Positions 8,053-16,742 of a stretch of 64,000 bases of DNA are shown piece by piece. The position numbers were made by a program, and so were the translations under genes. The notes under the pieces were generated by a model. It saw nothing but the letters and a program-made list of their open reading frames with translations, searched no databases and was not told the origin of the DNA. Source of the DNA: Actinocorallia sp. API 0066 (GTDB taxonomy: Bacteria > Actinomycetota > Actinomycetes > Streptosporangiales > Streptosporangiaceae); assembly GCF_020991275.1 (NCBI RefSeq), contig NZ_JAJLQY010000007.1, positions 186,001-250,000 of the forward strand. Reading direction: 5' to 3'. Numbering within the stretch: the stretch's first letter is position 1; each line of letters opens with the position of its first letter.

Positions 8053-8961
8053 ATGAGCGACAGCGTCACCGTCGAGGTTCCGGCGACCAGCGCCAACCTG
8101 GGTCCCGGCTTCGACTCCCTGGGCCTCGCCCTGACCTACCACGACGAGGTGACCGTCGAGACGGCCTCCTCCGGCGTCGAGATCTCCATCGAGGGGGAGG
8201 GGCAGGAACTCGCCTCCCTCGGCGAGGAACACCTCATCGTGCAGGTGTTCCGCCGCGCGTGGGAGCGGATCGGCCCGGCCGCCGCGCCCGGCGGGGTGCG
8301 GCTGCACTGCGTCAACCGGATCCCGCACAGCCGCGGCATGGGCTCGTCGTCCGCCGCGATCGTCGCGGGGATCACCGCCGCGCGCGCGCTTCACCCGGCC
8401 GGAGGCGCGTTCTCCGACGACGCCGCCTTCGCGCTCGCCACCGAGATCGAAGGCCATCCCGACAACGTCGCGCCGTGCCTGGCGGGCGGCCTCACCATCG
8501 CGTGGACGCGGCACGACGGGCCCCGGCTCGTCCGGCTCGACCTCGACGCCCCCGTCACCGTGTTCGTGCCCGACCAGCGGCTCGCCACGGAGCGTGCGCG
8601 CGGGCTGCTGCCCGCGTCGGTGAGCCACGCGGACGCCGCGGCGAATTCTGCCCGCGCGGCCTTGCTCATCGCCGCACTGACCAGCAAACTGGGCTACGAC
8701 GTGCTGTTGGACGCGACCGAGGACCGCCTGCACCAGTCCTACCGTGCGCCCGCGATGCCGGGCTCGGCGGCGCTGGTGGAGCGGCTCCGCCGGGCGGGAG
8801 TGCCGGCCGTGGTCTCCGGGGCCGGGCCTACGGTTCTGGCATTCGGGTGGCCTACCGTCGGTTGGCCGCAAATCGAGGCGGGTAAAGGCTGGGATATGCA
8901 CCAGCTGAACGTCAGCCCCTTCGGTGCCCGCGTTCAGCCGCGCGACTCGCGAACACGCTGA
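8053..8961 (+). CDS. thrB: Homoserine kinase
   Basis: 302 residues, GHMP kinase family. It phosphorylates homoserine to supply the ThrC substrate. The N-terminal VPATSANLGPGFDSLGLAL is the family's first motif, the ATP loop is SRGMGSSSAAIVAGI, and the C-terminal motif is GVPAVVSGAGPTVLAF. Length is normal. The start follows GCGGAGAGC. It is the last gene of the aspartate-pathway cluster; a long untranslated leader for rho comes next. Confidence 0.96.
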   Translation: MSDSVTVEVPATSANLGPGFDSLGLALTYHDEVTVETASSGVEISIEGEGQELASLGEEHLIVQVFRRAWERIGPAAAPGGVRLHCVNRIPHSRGMGSSSAAIVAGITAARALHPAGGAFSDDAAFALATEIEGHPDNVAPCLAGGLTIAWTRHDGPRLVRLDLDAPVTVFVPDQRLATERARGLLPASVSHADAAANSARAALLIAALTSKLGYDVLLDATEDRLHQSYRAPAMPGSAALVERLRRAGVPAVVSGAGPTVLAFGWPTVGWPQIEAGKGWDMHQLNVSPFGARVQPRDSRTR

Positions 8962-9245
8962 CCTCAGGGAATACAAGTGCGCCATGGTGGTGTTAGGCTG
9001 GAAGCCGCACCAGATGCCCCGCTCGGGGCCGTTGGCCCATCGGCATCACCACCGCCGATGCGCCCGTGCACCTGGCTCTCCACTTCTGATTCCCTTCGGC
9101 TTGGGGACGAGTACGCGATCATCTGGCTGTCTTCGGAAATTCCGCATGGCGAACTGATCGCCGGATTCGGCGCCCCCGCCGAGTCGAACCATCGGGTAGA
9201 TCGGCCTCCTATCGGCCCACACCCGCTCCCTGGGAAGGACCCTTT
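8962..9245 (+). promoter_or_regulatory. Long intergenic leader upstream of rho
   Basis: 284 nt lie between thrB and rho. Visible structures are GCCCC/GGGGC (9016-9029) and CATCGGC/GCCGATG (9038-9060), followed by an unusually AT-rich part near 9085-9150. Long rho leaders that allow autoregulation are known in other bacteria. A small open frame crosses it (8977-9249), but its codon use is poor and I do not call it. Confidence 0.4.
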
Positions 9246-11144
9246 GTGAGCGAATCCAGCGAACTGCTGAACGAAGCGCCGGCCGAGGCGCCCGCGCCCA
9301 AGCGCGCCCGTCGTGGCACCGGGCTGTCCGCCATGGTGCTCCCCGAGCTCAAGACCCTCGCGGCCCAGCTCGGCATCAGCGGAACCACCGGGATGCGCAA
9401 GAGCCAGCTCATCGCTGCCATTCAGGAGAAGCAGGGCGGCCCGGCCGCGGGGGCCACGTCGGGTGCCGCGACCAAGACCGAGACCGTCAAGGCCGAGGGG
9501 AAGGCGGAGACGAGGTCCGAGAGCGCCGAGCAGGCGCCGACCCGCACCCGTCGCCGCGCCGCGCCGCGCGAGGACGTCGAGCAGGCGGAGGCGAAGGTGG
9601 AGCCCAAGGCCGAGGCCAGGGCCGCCGAGAGCAGGACCGAGAGCAGGACGGAGCGGTCCATCGACGAGCAGGGCGAGGGCGGCGAGAACCGGCGTGAGGG
9701 CCGGCAGCGCACCCGCAGCGGCCGCGACCGGGGCGAGCGCGGCGAACGCCAGCGTGAGCGCGGTGAGCGCGGTGAGCGCGGTGAGCGCGGGGACCGTGGC
9801 GAGCGCGGCGGCCGTGAGGACCGCGGCGGACGTGACGACAGGGGCGACCGCGGCGGCCGTGAGGAGCGGCAGAGCGGCGGCGGCCAGCAGGGCGGAGAGC
9901 ACGAGGAGGAGCGCGCCTCGCGGCGCGGCCGCCGGTTCCGCGAGCGCAACCGGGGCCGGGGCACCGGCGGCGGACGCGACCGCTACGAGGCCGAGCCCGT
10001 GGTCGCCGACGACGACGTGCTGATCCCCGTCGCGGGCATCCTCGACATCCTCGACAACTACGCGTTCGTCAGGACCACCGGCTACCTCCCCGGCCCGAAC
10101 GACGTGTACGTCTCGCTCGCGCAGGTCCGCAAGAACGGGCTGCGCAAGGGCGACGTCGTCACCGGCGCGGTCCGGCAGGCGCGCGAGGGCGAGCGGCGCG
10201 AGAAGTTCAACGCGCTGGTCCGCCTCGACACCGTCAACGGCATGGAGCCCGACCAGGCGCGCGGCCGCGTCGAGTTCTCCAAGCTGACCCCCCTGTACCC
10301 GCAGGAGCGGCTGCGCCTGGAGACGGACGCGAACATCCTGACGACCCGGATCATCGACCTGGTGAGCCCGATCGGCAAGGGCCAGCGCGGTCTGATCGTC
10401 TCCCCGCCGAAGGCCGGCAAGACGATGGTGATGCAGTCGATCGCCAACGCCATCACGAAGAACAACCCCGAGTGCCACCTGATGGTCGTGCTGGTGGACG
10501 AGCGGCCCGAAGAGGTCACCGACATGCAGCGGTCGGTGAAGGGCGAGGTCATCCACTCGACCTTCGACCGTCCGGCCGAGGACCACACGACCGTCGCGGA
10601 ACTCGCCATCGAGCGGGCCAAGCGGCTGGTGGAGCTGGGCCACGACGTGGTGGTGCTGCTGGACTCGATCACCCGTCTGGGCCGCGCCTACAACCTGGCG
10701 GCGCCCGCCTCGGGCCGCATCCTCTCCGGTGGTGTCGACTCGACGGCGCTGTACCCGCCCAAGCGGTTCTTCGGCGCGGCCCGCAACATCGAGAACGGCG
10801 GCTCGCTGACGATTCTCGCCACCGCTCTCGTGGAGACGGGCTCCCGGATGGACGAGGTCATCTTCGAGGAGTTCAAGGGCACCGGCAACATGGAGCTGAA
10901 GCTCTCCCGCCAGCTCGCCGACAAGCGCATCTTCCCGGCGGTGGACGTCGACGCGTCCAGCACCCGCAAGGAGGAGATCCTCATGGCCCCCGAGGAACTC
11001 CGCGTCGTCTGGCAGCTCCGCCGCGTCCTGCACGCCCTCGACACCCAGCAGGCCCTGGAACTCCTTCTCGAGAAGATGAAGGAGACCAAGTCCAACGCCG
11101 AATTCCTGCTCCAGGTCCAGAAGACCACGGTCGCCCACGACTGA
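9246..11144 (+). CDS. rho: Transcription termination factor Rho
   Basis: 632 residues, far longer than the ~420 of E. coli Rho. Residues 1-60 form the N-terminal helical domain (LKTLAAQLGISGTTGMRKSQL). Residues ~60-255 are a low-complexity insertion, first Glu/Ala/Lys-rich and then Arg-Gly-rich with repeated GERGERGDRGER. The RNA-binding cold-shock-like domain follows (GILDILDNYAFVRTTGYLPG), then the hexameric ATPase: Walker A SPPKAGKTMVMQ, Walker B VVVLLDSITRLGRAYN and the Q/R loops. Such RG-rich insertions are known in actinobacterial Rho and bind RNA. The GTG start has GGAAGGA upstream. A strong hairpin ends the gene. Confidence 0.97.
   Translation: MSESSELLNEAPAEAPAPKRARRGTGLSAMVLPELKTLAAQLGISGTTGMRKSQLIAAIQEKQGGPAAGATSGAATKTETVKAEGKAETRSESAEQAPTRTRRRAAPREDVEQAEAKVEPKAEARAAESRTESRTERSIDEQGEGGENRREGRQRTRSGRDRGERGERQRERGERGERGERGDRGERGGREDRGGRDDRGDRGGREERQSGGGQQGGEHEEERASRRGRRFRERNRGRGTGGGRDRYEAEPVVADDDVLIPVAGILDILDNYAFVRTTGYLPGPNDVYVSLAQVRKNGLRKGDVVTGAVRQAREGERREKFNALVRLDTVNGMEPDQARGRVEFSKLTPLYPQERLRLETDANILTTRIIDLVSPIGKGQRGLIVSPPKAGKTMVMQSIANAITKNNPECHLMVVLVDERPEEVTDMQRSVKGEVIHSTFDRPAEDHTTVAELAIERAKRLVELGHDVVVLLDSITRLGRAYNLAAPASGRILSGGVDSTALYPPKRFFGAARNIENGGSLTILATALVETGSRMDEVIFEEFKGTGNMELKLSRQLADKRIFPAVDVDASSTRKEEILMAPEELRVVWQLRRVLHALDTQQALELLLEKMKETKSNAEFLLQVQKTTVAHD
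9754..9789 (+). repeat. Four perfect 9-bp repeats inside rho
   Basis: GTGAGCGCG is repeated four times exactly and encodes Arg-Gly-Glu triplets of the Rho insertion. The number of copies could vary by slippage without breaking the frame. Confidence 0.85.
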
Positions 11145-11159
11145 CCGTCACCCCACGCG

Positions 11160-11193
11160 AAGGGCCCGCCCGGTTCGTCCGAGCGGGCCCTTT
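11160..11193 (+). terminator. Terminator of rho
   Basis: AAGGGCCCGC (11160-11169) pairs with GCGGGCCCTT (11183-11192), followed by TTCCC, 15 nt past the rho stop. Confidence 0.85.
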
Positions 11194-11307
11194 CCCGTGC
11201 CCACGGGTCGCGGTTCGGGGGTTATCCCCACTCTGGGGACGGTGGGTCGCCGGATGGTGTGGGGCTGGGCGGTTCGGGAGGCTGGGGGTGTCGAGAGAGA
11301 GGGAGGC

Positions 11308-12606
11308 ATGATGGAAGGTTCTGGAGGGCGTGGCCCTGGGATTCCGGCCATTCCCACGCCGTTGGAGTTGGTGCGGGACGTCTCGGTGTGGAAGGCGGCG
11401 TTGTATTTTCCGCTTTCGTCGCCGCTCGGGTTTGTCTGGCTTGTGGTTCTGGCGGGTGGGGTGCCGTTGGCGGCGGCCACGACGATCATCTGGGTCGGGT
11501 TGCCGCTGTGGGCGTTGTTGCTGGTGCTGCTGCGGGCGGGGTCGATGCTTGATCGGCGGCTTATCAGGATCGCCTTCGGGGTGCGGATACCTGATCCGTA
11601 CAGGCAGACCCCGCAGGGGTCGTTGTTCCAGAAGGGCAAGACGATCCTCGGGGATCCGGCCACGTGGAAGGACCTCGCCTTCCAGGTCGTGCGGATTCCG
11701 CTGGCCTTCGGGTACTGGGTGAGCTCCATGGTGATGTGGGGGCTCACGTTCGCGCTGGTCTTCGCGCCGGTCGGAGGCCAGATCAACGAGGGCTTTGTAC
11801 CGGACTTCGGAAGGTACGAGCCCCGGGTCGACTCCTGGTACGACGGGCTGCCCTTCACCGTCCTCGGGCTCGGCTGCTTCATCGGGTGCCTCTACGTCGT
11901 CAAGGTGCTGAGCATCGGGCACGTCGCGCTGTCGCGGGCGCTGCTCGGGCCGTCGGAGAAGCAGGCGCTGCGGGTGCGCGCCACCCAGTTGCAGGCCAGC
12001 AGGGCGCGCGGGGTGGACGCGGCCGAGGCCGAACGGCGCAGGATCGAACGGGACCTGCACGACGGCGCACAACAGCGCCTCCTCGGCGTCGCGCTGGACA
12101 TCGGGCGTGCCCGCGCCAAGATCAACGACGATCCGGAGCAGGCCCGGCTGCTCATCGACCAGGCGCACGAGGGGGCCCGCGCCGCGATCGCCGAACTGCG
12201 CGACCTGGCGCGCGGCATCTACCCGGCGATCCTCACCGACCGGGGCCTGGAGGCGGCGCTGTCGGCGCTGGCCGGGCGCTCACCGGTGCCGGTGCGGATC
12301 AGCGTCGCGCTGCCCGAGCGGCCGCCCGCCGCCGTCGAGTCGATCGCCTACTTCACCGTCGCCGAGGCGCTGACGAACGTCGCCAAGCACGCGCGGGCCG
12401 ACCAGGCGGCCGTCGAGGTGCGGCGGGACGGCGACCGGGTCGTCGTGGAGATCCGCGACGACGGCGGGGGCGGCGCCGTCCTCGCGCCGCACGGCGGCCT
12501 CGCCGGGCTCGCCGACCGCGCCGCGACGATCGACGGCACCCTCTCCCTGGACAGCCCCGAAGGCGGCCCGACCGTCGTCCGCGCCATCCTGCCCTGCACC
12601 TGGTGA
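11308..12606 (+). CDS. Membrane sensor histidine kinase (HisKA_3 family)
   Basis: 432 residues. Four hydrophobic segments in the first ~215 residues (for example FVWLVVLAGGVPLAAATTII) form the membrane sensor part. A HisKA_3 dimerisation domain follows, with the phosphoacceptor His in RRIERDLHDGAQQRLLG, then a HATPase domain with an N box (EALTNVAKHA) and G boxes (IRDDGGGG, GGLAGLADRAATIDG). The start is set by GGGAGG just before two ATGs. The response-regulator gene lies 103 nt downstream and is the evident partner. The signal sensed is unknown. Confidence 0.9.
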   Translation: MMEGSGGRGPGIPAIPTPLELVRDVSVWKAALYFPLSSPLGFVWLVVLAGGVPLAAATTIIWVGLPLWALLLVLLRAGSMLDRRLIRIAFGVRIPDPYRQTPQGSLFQKGKTILGDPATWKDLAFQVVRIPLAFGYWVSSMVMWGLTFALVFAPVGGQINEGFVPDFGRYEPRVDSWYDGLPFTVLGLGCFIGCLYVVKVLSIGHVALSRALLGPSEKQALRVRATQLQASRARGVDAAEAERRRIERDLHDGAQQRLLGVALDIGRARAKINDDPEQARLLIDQAHEGARAAIAELRDLARGIYPAILTDRGLEAALSALAGRSPVPVRISVALPERPPAAVESIAYFTVAEALTNVAKHARADQAAVEVRRDGDRVVVEIRDDGGGGAVLAPHGGLAGLADRAATIDGTLSLDSPEGGPTVVRAILPCTW

Positions 12607-12709
12607 CAGCCCCTCCCGACACGATGGAATGACGACGTGAGCGCGGGGCCGCCCTGGTGACGGCCCCTCGCAGTCGCTGGAGGACCGGGATCAACGAAGA
12701 GGGGGAAGC

Positions 12710-13336
12710 GTGCGTGTCGTGATCGCCGAGGATTCGGTGCTGCTGCGGGAGGGGCTGATCCGGCTGCTCACGGATGAGGGCGTCGAGACGGTCGCGGCCT
12801 GCGGCGACGGGGACGCGCTCGTCGCCCTGGTCGCCGAGCACCGGCCCGACCTGGCGATCACCGACGTCCGGATGCCGCCCGGATTCGGTGACGAAGGGCT
12901 GCGGGCCGCCCTGACGATCCGGCCTACGCCCGTCCTGGTGCTCTCCCAGTACGTCGAGGAGCAGTACGCCGCCGAACTGATCGGGGGAGGGGCGCGTGGC
13001 GTGGGCTACCTGTTGAAGGAGCGGATCTCGGACGTCGCGGAGTTCGCCGACGCGGTCCGGACGGTCGCGGGGGGCGGCACCGTGATCGACCCCGAGGTCG
13101 TCGGCCAGCTTCTGGGCCGCAACCCGCTGCGCGGCCTCACCCCGCGCGAGCGCGAGGTGCTGGCGCTGATGGCCGGGGGCCTGTCCAACGCGGGGATCGC
13201 GCGCTCACTCGTCGTCGGGGAGGGCGCGGTGGAGAAGCACATCTCGTCGATCTTCGGCAAGCTCGGCCTCGCCCCCTCCCCGGACGCCCACCGCCGGGTC
13301 CAGGCGGTCCTCGCCCACCTGCGCGACAACCGCTAG
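12710..13336 (+). CDS. NarL/LuxR-type response regulator
   Basis: 208 residues. Receiver domain with acidic pocket AEDS, phosphoacceptor Asp52 in LAITDVRMPP and Lys103 in YLLKERI. The C-terminal LuxR helix-turn-helix (about residues 143-200) starts LTPREREVLALMAGGLSN and has the recognition helix near GEGAVEKHISSIFGKLGL. It pairs with the histidine kinase upstream. The GTG start has the purine-rich GAGGGGGAAGC before it. Its targets cannot be read from the sequence. Confidence 0.93.
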   Translation: MRVVIAEDSVLLREGLIRLLTDEGVETVAACGDGDALVALVAEHRPDLAITDVRMPPGFGDEGLRAALTIRPTPVLVLSQYVEEQYAAELIGGGARGVGYLLKERISDVAEFADAVRTVAGGGTVIDPEVVGQLLGRNPLRGLTPREREVLALMAGGLSNAGIARSLVVGEGAVEKHISSIFGKLGLAPSPDAHRRVQAVLAHLRDNR

Positions 13337-13493
13337 CGGCGGTTCCCCGCCCCACGGCGACCGTGGGCCCACGGGATAAGCGCTGGTCCTCGCACGGCGC
13401 GGCATCCGTCATACTGGGAGGGCCCACAGGTTCCGGTTCCCAGGTGCGGTGATCCGCATTCCTGACCCGGAGCCGTCTCGAAGGAGATCCACC

Positions 13494-13715
13494 ATGAAGC
13501 CCGAGATCCACCCCGCCTACGTCGTCACCGAGGTGACCTGCACGTGTGGGGCGACCTTCACGACCCGCAGCACCGTGGAGAGCGGCCAGATCCGCTCCGA
13601 CGTCTGCTCGCAGTGCCACCCGTTCTACACGGGCAAGCAGAAGCTGCTCGACACCGGCGGCCGCGTCGCCCGGTTCGAGGCCCGCTTCGGCAAGAAGAAG
13701 GCAGCGGACAAGTAG
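13494..13715 (+). CDS. rpmE: 50S ribosomal protein L31
   Basis: 73 residues. It starts [19 protein letters not shown] and ends with a basic tail. The zinc-binding pattern is intact: the Cys pair in TCTCG and the pair in CSQC, so this is the zinc-containing (C+) form. AAGGAG lies 8 nt before the ATG; the frame is open further upstream but without a ribosome site. rho-rpmE-prfA is a conserved order. A strong hairpin separates it from prfA. Confidence 0.97.
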   Translation: MKPEIHPAYVVTEVTCTCGATFTTRSTVESGQIRSDVCSQCHPFYTGKQKLLDTGGRVARFEARFGKKKAADK

Positions 13716-13723
13716 GGGTGCGG

Positions 13724-13760
13724 GGAGCCCGGCCGCGGCGTGCGCCGCGTGCCGGGCTCC
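13724..13760 (+). terminator. Terminator between rpmE and prfA
   Basis: GGAGCCCGGC (13724-13733) pairs perfectly with GCCGGGCTCC (13751-13760), and an inner CGCGGCG/CGCCGCG stem extends it. It probably reduces read-through from rpmE into prfA. Confidence 0.75.
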
Positions 13761-13803
13761 ACTGCTCACCCGCCCCGCCGTGCCGAGCCGAAAGAACAGA
13801 CCC

Positions 13804-14859
13804 GTGAACCTGGACCTCGACGACTTCCTGCGCGAGTACGCCGACATCGAACTGGCGCTCGGCGACCCCGCCGTGCACGCCGACCAGAAGAAGGCGCGCG
13901 AGCTGGGCAAGCGCTACGCGCACCTGCGGCCGATCGTCGAGACCTACCGGGAGCTGACGCAGGCCGAGGACGACCTGGGCACGGCCCGCGAGTTGGCCGC
14001 CGAGGACAAGGCGTTCGCCGAGGAGGCGACGGCCCTGGAGGCGCGGATCGGGGAGCTGAACGAGCGGCTGAAGCGCCTGCTCGTCCCGCGCGACCCCAAC
14101 GACGACAAGGACGTGATCGTCGAGATCAAGGCGGGCGAGGGCGGCGAGGAGTCCGCGCTGTTCGCGGGCGACCTGCTGCGGATGTACACGCGGTACGCCG
14201 AGCGGGTCGGCTGGAAGACCGAGATCATCGACTCGCAGCTGTCGGACCTGGGCGGCTACAAGAGCGTCACCATGGCCGTGAAGGCCAAGGAGGGCGCCTG
14301 GTCGCAGCTCAAGTGGGAAGGCGGCGTGCACCGGGTGCAGCGGGTGCCCGTCACCGAGTCGCAGGGCCGTATCCACACCTCCGCCGCGGGCGTGCTCGTC
14401 ACCCCCGAGGCCGAGGACATCGACATCCAGATCGACCCGAACGACCTGCGGATCGACGTGTTCCGCTCGGGCGGGCCCGGCGGGCAGTCGGTGAACACGA
14501 CGGACTCGGCGGTCCGGATCACGCACGTGCCGACGGGCGTCGTCGTGCAGTGCCAGAACGAGAAGAGCCAGTTGCAGAACAAGGAGTCGGCGCTGCGGGT
14601 GCTGCGCTCCAGGCTGCTGGCCGCCGCGCAGGAGGAGGCCGACGCCGCCGCTTCCGCCGAACGTAAGGCGCAGGTCCGTACTGTCGACCGCTCCGAGCGC
14701 ATCCGCACCTACAACTTCCCGGAGAACCGCATCTCCGACCACCGCGTCGGCTTCAAGGCGTATAACCTCGACCAGGTGATGGACGGAGACCTGCACGCCG
14801 TCATCAAGGCGCTGGTGGACGCCGACATGGAACGCAGGCTGGACGAAATTCAGCAGTAA
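13804..14859 (+). CDS. prfA: Peptide chain release factor 1
   Basis: 351 residues. It releases finished peptides at UAA and UAG. The stop-codon recognition tripeptide appears as PVT in [14 protein letters not shown], which marks RF1 rather than RF2. The peptidyl-transferase motif GGQ is in [15 protein letters not shown] and is the substrate of the adjacent PrmC. I chose the GTG at 13804, where homology begins ([16 protein letters not shown]); the upstream extension of the frame crosses rpmE. The stop overlaps the prmC start by one base (TAATG). Confidence 0.97.
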   Translation: MNLDLDDFLREYADIELALGDPAVHADQKKARELGKRYAHLRPIVETYRELTQAEDDLGTARELAAEDKAFAEEATALEARIGELNERLKRLLVPRDPNDDKDVIVEIKAGEGGEESALFAGDLLRMYTRYAERVGWKTEIIDSQLSDLGGYKSVTMAVKAKEGAWSQLKWEGGVHRVQRVPVTESQGRIHTSAAGVLVTPEAEDIDIQIDPNDLRIDVFRSGGPGGQSVNTTDSAVRITHVPTGVVVQCQNEKSQLQNKESALRVLRSRLLAAAQEEADAAASAERKAQVRTVDRSERIRTYNFPENRISDHRVGFKAYNLDQVMDGDLHAVIKALVDADMERRLDEIQQ

Positions 14860-15725
14860 TGAACTTGCTTCTCGACGAGATCGCGCGGGCCACGGCCCGG
14901 CTGGCCGAGGCCGGTGTCGCCTCCCCGCGTGCCGACGCCGAGGAGCTTGCCGCCTATGTGCACGGCGTCGGCCGCGGCGAGCTGCACACGCTGCCCGACA
15001 GCGCCTTCGACGCCCGGTACTGGGAGGGTGTGGCGCGGCGTGAGGCGGGCGAGCCCCTCCAGCACATCACCGGCCGCGCCTACTTCCGGTACCTGGAGCT
15101 GACGGTCGGCCCCGGCGTTTTTGTGCCGAGGCCGGAGACCGAGGTGGTGGCGGGCTGGGCGATCGACAGGCTGCGCGAGATGGACGTCGCCGACCCCGTC
15201 GTCGTCGATCTCGGCACCGGCTCCGGGGCGATCGCGCTGTCGGTCGCGCAGGAGGTGCCGCAGGCGCGGGTGCACGCCGTCGAACTCGACGCCGACGCGC
15301 ACCGGCACGCCGCCCGCAACATCGCCGACCTCGACGTGCGCGGGCAGGTCACGCTGCACCAGGGCGACCTCGCGGGCGCGCTGCCCGAACTGAACGGGCG
15401 CGTCGACCTTGTGGTCAGCAATCCGCCTTACATCCCCATGAGCGAGTGGGAGTACGTGCCGGTCGACGTGCGCGAGCACGACCCGGCGCCCGCGCTGTGG
15501 GGGGGCGGCGACGACGGCCTCGACGCCGTCCGCGCGGTGGAGCGGACGGCCCGTAGGCTGCTGCGTCCGGGCGGGTTCGTGGCCGTCGAACACAGCGACC
15601 TGCAGGGCGCGTCCGTCTACTGGATCTTCGCTGAGGAACGCGGCTGGCGCGACGTGCGCAACCGCCGCGACCTCACCGACCGGGACAGGTTCGTGACCGC
15701 GCGCCTGACGACCTCGATGGAGTAA
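14859..15725 (+). CDS. prmC: Release factor glutamine N5-methyltransferase
   Basis: 288 residues. It methylates the glutamine of the GGQ motif in release factors. The N-terminal five-helix domain is followed by the SAM-binding fold: VVDLGTGSGAIALSVA and the catalytic NPPYIPMSEW, the signature of Asn/Gln methyltransferases. Start and prfA stop overlap, so the enzyme is translated together with its substrate. The Sua5 gene begins 7 nt after the stop. Confidence 0.96.
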   Translation: MNLLLDEIARATARLAEAGVASPRADAEELAAYVHGVGRGELHTLPDSAFDARYWEGVARREAGEPLQHITGRAYFRYLELTVGPGVFVPRPETEVVAGWAIDRLREMDVADPVVVDLGTGSGAIALSVAQEVPQARVHAVELDADAHRHAARNIADLDVRGQVTLHQGDLAGALPELNGRVDLVVSNPPYIPMSEWEYVPVDVREHDPAPALWGGGDDGLDAVRAVERTARRLLRPGGFVAVEHSDLQGASVYWIFAEERGWRDVRNRRDLTDRDRFVTARLTTSME

Positions 15726-15732
15726 GCCCCTC

Positions 15733-16626
15733 ATGAGCCGACACTACGACTGCTCTGACCCGATCCAGCGGGCGCGGGGCATCGCGGACGCCGCGTCCTG
15801 CCTACGCCGTGGCGAGGTCGTCGTCTTCCCTACCGACACCGTGTACGGGATCGCGGCCGACGCGTTCACCCCGGCCGCCGTCCGGGCGCTGCTCGAAGCC
15901 AAGGGGCGCGGGCGGGACATGCCGCCGCCGGTGCTCGTCGGCTCGGTGCGGGCGGCGACGGCGCTCATCGACGACCTCGGGCCCTACGGGCAGGACCTCA
16001 TCGACGAGTTCTGGCCGGGCGCGCTCACCGTGGTGTGCCACGCGAACCCGAGCCTCGCCTGGGACCTCGGCGACACCAAGGGCACCGTCGCGGTGCGGAT
16101 GCCGCTGCACGACCTCGCCCTCGAACTGCTGCGGGAGACGGGTCCGCTCGCGGTGTCCAGCGCGAACCTGAGCGGAAGCCCGGCCGCCCGGACGGCCGTG
16201 GAGGCACAGGAGATGCTCGGCGACTCCGTTTCGGTGTACCTCGACGGGGGGCCGTCGAGCGCCGGGGCCGCCTCCAGCATCGTGGACCTGACCGGGACGC
16301 TGCCGAAGCTGCTGCGCCGCGGCGCGATCTCCGAAGCGCGGCTGCGGACCGTCAGCGGGGTGCTGCTGCGCGACGAGTTCCTCGGTGACGAGGAGGAGGA
16401 CGACGCGCTCACGTCGGCGGAGCTCGCCGAGGAGGAGGCCGCGGCGGCGCTCTCCCTCCAGAAGGACCTCGCCGACGACGACGTCGACAAGCCCGCCGAC
16501 GTGAAGCTCACCAAGGACACCGGGACCGGCTCCGACGTCAGGCTCACGAAGGACGCGCCGGACGAGAAGCCCGACGTGGACCTGACGAAGGACACCGGCG
16601 CCGGGCCCGACCTCAAGAAGGACTGA
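15733..16626 (+). CDS. L-threonylcarbamoyladenylate synthase (Sua5/YrdC/TsaC) with acidic repeat tail
   Basis: 297 residues. It makes threonylcarbamoyl-AMP from threonine, bicarbonate and ATP for the t6A37 tRNA modification. Residues 1-215 are the YrdC domain (FPTDTVYGIAADAF, LLEAKGRGRDMPPPVLVG, GPLAVSSANLSGSPA). Residues ~215-297 are unlike the usual Sua5 domain: an acidic stretch (DEEEDDALTSAELAEEEAA), then three copies of V-x-LTKD (VKLTKD, VRLTKD, VDLTKD) and a PDLKKD end. The tail is probably disordered and its role is unknown. It is co-transcribed with prmC (7-nt gap). Confidence 0.92.
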   Translation: MSRHYDCSDPIQRARGIADAASCLRRGEVVVFPTDTVYGIAADAFTPAAVRALLEAKGRGRDMPPPVLVGSVRAATALIDDLGPYGQDLIDEFWPGALTVVCHANPSLAWDLGDTKGTVAVRMPLHDLALELLRETGPLAVSSANLSGSPAARTAVEAQEMLGDSVSVYLDGGPSSAGAASSIVDLTGTLPKLLRRGAISEARLRTVSGVLLRDEFLGDEEEDDALTSAELAEEEAAAALSLQKDLADDDVDKPADVKLTKDTGTGSDVRLTKDAPDEKPDVDLTKDTGAGPDLKKD

Positions 16627-16742
16627 CGGCCGCCGACGAGCCCCGCGCGGATCCGGAGACGGGCTGACGGCGGGGCCCGGACGGGTCAGGGGACGGTCAG
16701 GCCGGAATGCTCCCGTGCGGCGCTGAGGCCGCCGTGCGGGGC

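Noticed and set aside
8977-9249. A small 90-codon frame in the rho leader
   Set aside because: Poor codon bias, no ribosome site, and it overlaps the rho start.
8964-11138. A 724-residue open frame opposite rho
   Set aside because: It is the shadow of a very GC-rich gene; the product is low-complexity, and the plus strand clearly encodes Rho.
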